The notes under the pieces were generated by a model. That model searched no databases. It worked only from the letters and a program-made list of their open reading frames with translations, and was not told the origin of the DNA. A program made the position numbers and the translations under genes. 64,000 nt of DNA, taken from positions 36,394,001 to 36,458,000 of the forward strand of contig CM060731.1 of assembly GCA_030704615.1 (NCBI GenBank). The letters are read 5' to 3'. This document shows positions 57,085 through 64,000 of this stretch, one piece after another (position 1 is the stretch's first letter; every line of letters begins with the position of its first letter). Origin of the DNA: Takakia lepidozioides. Taxonomy: Eukaryota > Streptophyta > Takakiopsida > Takakiales > Takakiaceae.

Positions 57085-60070
57085 TCAATCGTTGTTGACG
57101 GGGAGAAAGAAGTTCTCCACCTCCTCCTCAGTATAGGATCCTGGACGGAAGTTTGTCACCACCAGCTTACGACCACGGAGCTTTAGTGCCGCAAGGTCAT
57201 ATGCTCGTGCAGCTGCCTCCTCGGTCTCTGCAGCAGATCACAGGCTCCACCAATCCATTTGTAACAATCTCAAAGTTAACAACCTCACAGACTAAGCAGA
57301 GTTTAAAAAAACTTTGTGCTACAGTTATCAATCCTAATGAGATTTTCTAGATTTGACCTTATTCTGAACCATGAGTACATCAAGATTATATGAGTAGTTT
57401 TTCCGTAGTTTGGCATGAGATTGCAGTCATGAAGACAGAAGATTCGGCCAGTTTGAGGACGCCTACCATGTACACCGAGGTAGATGTCATTCTTGCCCTT
57501 GCCATTCTTTCCCTTGTGAGACAATCTTGCTTCCCACTTCACTTTCTCAGGCTTGTATCTTCATCAAACAATTGTAACACGATGAAGTCGTCAGAATGGC
57601 ATGAGCCGGTCATGTATATGGACTCAGCTTTTTTCCTCAACACAGTGGCTGATCTCTTGGAAGAGAAGGATTATAAAACATAAAGAGCGCCTTCTTGAGG
57701 CGAATTTTGTATAGTGTATTCTGTATATTGTGTGACTGGTCCGTTCAAGGTTCATGTGTGAAATTTTGAAAGACTAACATTTGTGTACCTGTAAACACCT
57801 TTGAAAGTTGAAGTCCCTCGAGTAAACCCTTCTGCAGTTCTGATCATACAATGCCCCCATAGGATTATAACCATATCCCGACAATTGCAAACATTGTAAC
57901 CCACGCACATGAATTAGACATACCAACAGGGATGGACAGGTCTTGTAAGAATGTCGCGAAAGTTAAAGTCCTTGTTAGATTGGATTAAGGACAGTTTTGC
58001 TACGTAGGCAAGTAGAGTTTGGTCTTGAAATCAATCAGTTGCTAGGGGTCCGGTTGAATTAGAGATTCCCAGGTTACTACCTCTTCAATAACCACAGATA
58101 GTCATCTTTGCTCATGTCTTTCATTTTGGCCCAGTGGTTGTGGTAGCTTTCCACCTAAAGAAACCAACGAGAGATGATTATGTACGTAAATATATTTCGT
58201 GTGAGACGGATTGGCACATGCCCCACTGAGACAAGAGTATATTGTATATATGCTTTTAAAGACCGTCAAAGTTGCTCTTGGAACTCTGTTTGGAAGACCA
58301 GGGTTGATACTAAGATTCATGAATAACATATTCAAGTCACTTGACTCATAACAACTGTGGCATTTCACCTTGAGTTGGCCGCATCAACTTACTGGAAAAT
58401 TGAGGTCATATTTCTTCCACCTAGCTGATAAGTGGAGACCTAGCTTTATAGCTGCCAAATCGTGTACTTTGGCAGCATCTTCCTCTTTTGAGTAAAACCC
58501 TGCGACAGCAACACACTTGGACCATCTCAAAGTGGAAAATGAAACAAGACAGCAAGTATAAGCTGAATTCACTTTGGACCTTTTGGCCTTCTATTTAAAA
58601 GTATCATGGGTGTCTGCTCCCATTCTCAAAAAACAAAAAACAAAAGCTGAATTGCCGGGTATTATGAATGTTACAATCTTTGTGGAAACCCATTTTGTTA
58701 ACCTGAGTCCTGAGTTTGGTGGCCAATAACAAAGATGATCTGATAACAAGCCACCTGGTGGGTACCTAGCTAATCCCATGAGAGTGCCTTCAGCATTAAA
58801 TATTGGCTCCAGAAACAAATACAAAGGAGTGGAACTTTGTCATTTGAGGTCTTGAGTTCGTACCAAGGTATACTGCAAAGACCTCATGCTCAGTACAGGA
58901 GATATCGACGTGGTTCCATGCCATCAAAGTGGTCACAAACATCAAGAATAGTCAAGGATTACTCTGTCAAATTGGGAATTTCTATGGTCTCTCACAATTA
59001 CTTCTCAAAGTTTTCACTTTATCCCAGAGCAAACTTTCCTACCACATTTTGCTCCTTCACTGGAGTTTTTGCACTGTGGGAGAAGAAGTGAGTTACTTCT
59101 CAAAGTTTTCAGTTTATCTCGGAGCAAATTTTCCTACCACATTTTGCTCCTTCACTAGAGTTTTTACAATGTGGGTCACTGACACGCTTAGACTTGCGAT
59201 GAAGAATATCACGTACTACTACGAGATCATGGAATTCACCAATCTTTCTTAGAAGCTTGCTAGTGTTGGTGCCTTACTAATGTACTAAACCTAAAACCCT
59301 TCAATACCCCACCAGATGCTGTGCACACCTTGCTTGCCCTTCTTCTCTCGCGTTGAAACCTTGCCATTTGTATCCCAAATGTGAGCTTCCCAACGCCCAA
59401 TACCACCAGACCTGTGGAAGCATTGCAATCCGAAGATGAGATTTATGTTGACCATACCTGCCCAGCCCGACTAAGTGAGTATGCAAAGATTGACAACATT
59501 CCACGTACCGAAATCTATGCTACAAACTGAAGCCAAAAGAGTGTGAGAGAGTAGTTTGTAACAACTTGTTCCATGTGACTCCTCTAAATATGGATTTCTT
59601 CTTGGACGGGCCTGCCTCTTTCTCACGAGCGCCTTCAACTGACTGTTGAGATGATTGAGACTTTCGTGCCGTTTGACTGTTACATTCAGTCGATTCTTGA
59701 TCACTGCATTGTCCCAACTCAGCCGATTCTGGGTATGAAGCAGACTTGTTTTGTGCTGTCTGACGATTGCAGCCTTTAGCCAATTCGTGCACAGATGATT
59801 GAGATTTAGTCTGTGCTCTCTGACGATTGTCTTTAGCCAATTCGTCAACAGATGTTTGAGATTTAGTCTGTGCTGTCTGACGATTGTCTGTGTTTGCCAA
59901 TTCCTTAACAGATGCTTGAGAATTAGTCTGTGCTGTCGGACGATTGTCTTTAGCCAATTCGTCAACAGATGCTTGAGAGTTAGTTTCTGCTGTCTGACAA
60001 TTGTCTTGCGCCGATTCTCGATCAGTTTGTCCTGCCTGAATTTTCTGATTGCCGCCTGCAATTGCACAAT
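57085..60070 (-). CDS. double-AP2-domain transcription factor (AP2/ANT/WRI1 lineage)
   Basis: Exons 5' to 3': exon 1 about 60070-59571; 59411-59329; a 9-nt mini-exon 58872-58864 (codes VYL across its borders); 58499-58393; 58154-58081; 57839-57779; 57545-57467; 57227-57085 (stop). All junctions after exon 1 are GT-AG and in phase. AP2 domain 1: KKKSIFRGVT, GRWEAHIWDTNGKV, KKGKQ-VYLG, FYSKEEDAAKVHDLAAIKLG. Linker: YHNHWAKMKDMSKDDYLWLL, RTAEGFTRGTS. AP2 domain 2: TFKGVYRYTN, KVKWEARL, IYLGVH, ETEEAAARAYDLAALKLRGR. The N-terminal exon holds about five 19-20-residue Gln/Ser/Thr-rich repeats. Such proteins bind DNA and control growth or lipid synthesis in plants; the exact subfamily is not resolved. 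Unresolved: the start codon or a further 5' exon (a stop precedes the repeat frame near 60080), and the exon-1 donor, where no canonical GT fits the phase. Confidence 0.82.
59000..59174. repeat. tandem duplication inside an AP2-gene intron
   Basis: TTACTTCTCAAAGTTTTCA to GGAGTTTTTGCACTGTGGG (about 59000-59084) is repeated at about 59092-59174 with few changes. It lies between exon 2 and the mini-exon. Confidence 0.85.
59764..60010 (-). repeat. in-frame coding tandem repeat (57/60-bp units) in AP2 exon 1
   Basis: Units begin (plus coordinates) at 59764, 59824, 59881, 59941 and 59998, giving steps of 60, 57, 60 and 57, all multiples of three. On the minus strand they code variants of DNRQTAQTKSQTSVDELAK. 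Keeping the frame suggests that the repeat is translated. Confidence 0.8.
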
Positions 60071-60114
60071 AGTTCGTGATCTATTAGTAGTGGCCTCAAA
60101 CATTGTCGACACAC

Positions 60115-61949
60115 AACTCTACACAATACTAAGGGGACAGCCAGCATCAGCAAGAAGTGACTCAGCAGAAGGAAGTTGTCACACTTGACAGGTGCTTTAC
60201 TTTCCGTAGTGCTGGTTGCATCCACTTTTGAAAGTGTCGCGTATTCTCTCTGCAGTTCAAGAAACACTTTACTTCAGCAGATGCACAAATGAACCTAGAG
60301 TGACCAGTGATTCAGTTAACCAATTTTGCAACCGAGCTTCTGAATCCGGAAAGTGGACCCCAAAGAGAAACCATACGCATACGTACATAAATTTCAATGT
60401 GTACCTGTGTATAATCCTAGACCATAAGAATGTAACTTCATCTGGAAGAAGGTCATATACGTTGTCTCCAGAGTTAAGTTAGTCTTGTTATGAGACTGGA
60501 ATCGTAGCAGACAATCTGAGCCTGTGTACCTAGTCTCTGTTGTTGAGCATTATCTTAGCTTTCGCCTAGGCACACCTTACTGTCCTCACTGAACCTTTTC
60601 TGCCGTTTCCGAACATATTTCTTCCCTTGCATATCTAAAACCAATCATGTCCAGTGTGGATTGTGTGATCTGCCAACAAATCACTTGCTCCATTTCAGAG
60701 GACTTCACCCTTAAAGATTCGGGCCATTCAAGAACCAGCCACCATAATGGAGAAATCCCAAACCCCGCCCTCCAGCCCGATAAATAGACAGATTTCGAGG
60801 CTTGTACAGATTTAAGAGCGAAGGCGGCTCTTAAGGAAAGGTACCTGGAACCTGGCCCTGGCAGCCTCAATCCAAATTCTTTTGCTTTGAGCAGGAGTTC
60901 GGATCCGCATGTTTAACTCTATCTCTCGAGCCAAGGTACCCTGCCAGCTAGACTTTAAGGTGTGAGGATTATCTTGATCACATCGTGCCTCCAGGGATTT
61001 CTGTCCAGCAATTGGGCACTGGAGTTTGGCCTACAGCAAAGAATTTTCCCACTTCCCTCAAAAACCACCTCGCACCTGACCTAGCACGACGTCAATAGGA
61101 ACTCCACTCTAGATTTGAAGGTGCTCGCAACTCGCGACATTGTCCTTCTAGCGTGCACATGGACACCCACTGTTCAGTTCAACCCAAATCCTTTGCAACA
61201 GAGCCTGTAGCGTGATCTCCACCACTATCTCATGATGCAACATGAAGATACTATAATTTCCCCAGACTGGCATCCACAGTGATGCACCCATTCTAATCCA
61301 TCAACATTTGACCCCTCACAAATTGTTCTAATCTCTTCATTTCAACGACAAGCCCGCTGCAACCGGAGCTGCTCTCTCCCACGTCAGCATAGCCAACTAT
61401 ATCACACTACGATCACAGTGCGATCAATCTCCCTGGCTGCAAACCTAGTCGTCAGACCCTCTCCAAAATCACAAGCCAGAAAGCAAACCTCGTTTTGCTC
61501 ACTCACCAGATCCATATCAATTCATCCAAAATCCAGGCTCTTGGGTCCAGAAAGTCGAAGAGACTCCTCCCCACTCATGGCCCTCACCATATATCCCTGG
61601 GACCGGCGTCTTGTAGATGTCACAGAAGTCGAAGAGACTCATGTCCCATTAGACCCATGGTGTTCCCCCTCCAGGGACGGGTTGTGACCATAATTGTTTG
61701 GTGAATCCAAAGAGATAATCACTCGTCCTGTAACTGACCCCAACACCCCGGTGATCATCGGAGGTCCATGCAACTCTATAGCATGAGTGCTACAGTAGCA
61801 ACTGGGGTTCATCATTGCCACTACGAGCGAATGAGTGAACTACAAGGTTGCTACAGTAGCACTTTGAAGCAAGTTCATGCCCGCACTGTCCTGTTCAATG
61901 TTTGAAAAAAATCCTCGACCTGATGGGCTCTCGTGGGGGCTGCCATGAT
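60115..61949. other. upstream flank of the AP2 gene; no recognised gene
   Basis: Short frames only, such as the minus-strand 60870-60586. It may include the AP2 promoter and a missing 5' exon, but no splice-consistent exon was found. Confidence 0.4.
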
Positions 61950-62535
61950 TCTGGAGGATTTGCTCAGCATGAGCTTATTCAGGAGGCCTTTGAAGTCTTT
62001 CAAGCGACCCAAGCAAGGTCAGGCTGATTACCATCCTCTCAAGGCATTGTGGGAGATCTAGACTTCTAATGGATTTCATGAGTTGCAGGATACACAAGCA
62101 GGGCACACGGAGAAGAGGCATTCCAATTCTTTTCGCAAACACAACGGAGAGAGAAAATATCACATTCTAAATGCACTTTGGGAAGCGGGTGCAATGCCAG
62201 ATCCAGGAAAGCCACAGGTTGAGTCTGAAACGTCTGTGGTGCTCTTGTTGAGGTGTATGTCTAGTGCTGGTCAAGTGCGGCAAAGATGTGGACGCTTGGG
62301 TAGTGTTTAACAAATTGACAGAATGAAATGTGGTCTCTCACATTGGACTCCCATGATTGTAGGATGTTTATTTTGTGTGATGTTGAATCAGCAGAAGGAA
62401 GCGCCTTTATGGACCGTCCCCTCCAATCACTTGATTGAGTGTATATGGTATACCACAGCTCTAAAATTGCTGGACAAGAATGTCAGCTGCTTCCATCACT
62501 TCAAGGATGGGGTTAGTCCTTGTGAGGAATTCTAG
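61950..62535 (+). pseudogene. PPR protein relic with degenerate DYW end
   Basis: Across frames, about 62080-62160 reads like a PPR S/L unit (AGYTQAGHTEKR; QREG-like), about 62262-62350 reads VKCGKDVDAWVVFNKLTE, stop, NVVSHWTPMIVG, and the last frame ends CFHHFKDGVSPCEEF, a decayed version of the FHHFKDG...CSCGDYW terminus. The DYW tripeptide is lost and most of the domain is missing. Confidence 0.75.
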
Positions 62536-64000
62536 TGACAGAACTGAAACTTCTCAGGAACTTCAGCCAATTCTTCTCCCTCCAAGGTTTCCTGCTATGC
62601 ACTCCACTTGTTACGGATCAGAGCTTTGATAACGTCACCCATATCATGTATTCCAGATAATGTTGACATCACGACCTACCTATGGTTGAAGGCTTGATGC
62701 AATGGGCTGGAGTGGATTTTTGCCCGTTGATCAAAGACTGCAATCTTGGTCTGGCTAAGATGAGCTAGAGGTGTAAATGGTCATTCACAGTGGGATGTGT
62801 CCTCGCCACGAGGAGATGACCTCAGAAAGCAGACACCTTGGAAATTTGGGACACATGAGACGACACTGGGGGTTGTATCAACCAAAGAAACAACAAAAGA
62901 GCAAGAGGAGGAAGGTGCTTTTGGTGTTCCAAAGCTGTCAAATAGGCTTTACATGCAGCTGTGTAGAAAGAACTTACCAGGTCTATCTGTGACTAAACAA
63001 ATCTACGGGTTTCAAGTGCTCACTGGGCAACAGGAAAAGGAAGCAAAACATAAATAGCTGAATTATGCTGAGACAAATTTGCAAATTCTTGTCTTCACTG
63101 GAAAGACTCGTGCCAAAGACTGGGGAAGTATTCAAAGGGATTCAAACTAATGTCGTGGCAAACTCAGTGTTAAAAAATACTAAATTGAAAGCCACCTTAC
63201 TACTTAAATTAAGGTCACTCACCTTATTCTCAAGGTAATTACTATCAAAATTTAGTGGCTGGTCAATTCAAAGGGATTGAGACTAATGTCGTGGCAAACT
63301 CTGTGGTAAAAGATACCAAATTGAAAGCCATGTTACAACTCGAATTAAGGTCACTCACCTTATTCTCAAAGTAATTCTCACCCTCAAAAATTAGTGGCTA
63401 GCCAATGGACCTCTGAGCAAACCTGTGGTCACAGACCACATTGGTGATTCACATGCTGATTGTTACTGGCCATCTGTATGCCCCCATCCCTCATAGATTG
63501 AAAGAAGACACCTTTGAGCCTGAAGTGAAAAAGGCAAGCAGACACTAAGAAGTACTCTACCAAGCTAACCCATCGGAGGTTTGCCAGATCCCAACATTTG
63601 TCCAACAATTCCTGTCACCTGCGTGACAACAACATATGAGCACCAAAGCCAGTGTAAATAAAAGATACTTCTGCTTGCAGGTACTGCCCACAGTCAACGG
63701 TGGGTCCTATCATACATAGCAATAACCTACATTCTGGTAGCACAAAGGATAATGGGGTCTTCACTCTGGCAAGCACAGACTTCAAACGTGCTTGGGTTCA
63801 CCTAACATGTTCTTTGCGTAGACAACAGTGTGACTGAGTTAAGTTTCCCACATTGAAGATAAAACCTGATGTACATCCCGTATTGTAAGTCATCCCTCAT
63901 TTCGGAATCAGTCACCAAATCAAGTCCTATCTGAGCAACCTATTTCAACATGAGCTGTATTACGTTCATGAAACACTCCCAAGAATCTAACCTGTTGTTT
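62536..64000. other. no gene recognised; about 136-bp tandem duplication
   Basis: Two copies of an about 136-bp unit lie at about 63129-63264 and 63266-63405 (TTCAAAGGGATT, CTAATGTCGTGGCAAACTC, AATTAAGGTCACTCACC). An open frame at 62797-63057 (86 codons, lysine- and glutamate-rich) is not assignable. Confidence 0.5.

Noticed and set aside
59471-60112. 213-codon minus-strand frame rich in TIVRQHRLNLKHLL
   Set aside because: It is another frame of the AP2 exon-1 repeats; the frame ending in KKKSIFRGVT carries the domain.

Overview
The window looks like a gene-poor, repeat-rich stretch of a land-plant nuclear genome. The reasons are GT-AG introns throughout, plant-type nuclear genes (a double-AP2 transcription factor with the classic 9-nt mini-exon, a plastid-type lipid phosphate phosphatase, an ICT1-like release factor, a carotenoid cleavage dioxygenase), decayed DYW/PLS-type PPR genes, and nested plant-type transposons. 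The many PPR fragments and long transposon debris would fit a seed-free plant (fern, lycophyte or bryophyte), but that placement is inference.

Layout. 0.6-1.2 kb: a hairpin followed by four 50-nt tRNA-like units whose stems covary. 2.3-5.0 kb (+): an intact seven-exon organellar peptidyl-tRNA hydrolase gene (ICT1/ArfB type). 5.6-6.1 kb (+): a DYW PPR relic. 9.9-11.9 kb (-): an intact four-exon LPP-epsilon-like phosphatase gene. 14.0-15.2 kb: a foldback element and a minisatellite. 19.4-22.6 kb (+): a carotenoid cleavage dioxygenase with an exon-1 frameshift and no recognisable 3' half. 25.0-33.2 kb: a transposon nest with a Tnp2-like transposase split by an inverted 1-kb piece of LINE reverse transcriptase, a truncated Ty1-copia end with its LTR, and a LINE (LINE-A) lacking that same RT piece. 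37.2-42.1 kb (-): a near-full-length sibling LINE (LINE-B) with a candidate target-site duplication. 47.1-48.7 kb (-): a decayed PPR gene. 49-52.7 kb: CTGGTA-rich DNA, two degenerate CCTAACC arrays, a palindrome array with about 50-bp period, and a tRNA-derived SINE head. 53.5-60.1 kb: a double-AP2 gene (-) and a broken inverted copy of its second AP2 domain (+). 62.0-62.5 kb (+): a third PPR relic.

No operon-like organisation exists. The live genes appear to be independent housekeeping or regulatory loci: organelle translation rescue, plastid lipid phosphatase, and an AP2 regulator. Between them lie transposons, tandem repeats and gene relics. Exon joins were worked out by hand from frame, phase and splice dinucleotides. 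No homology search was run, so family names rest on recognised motifs.
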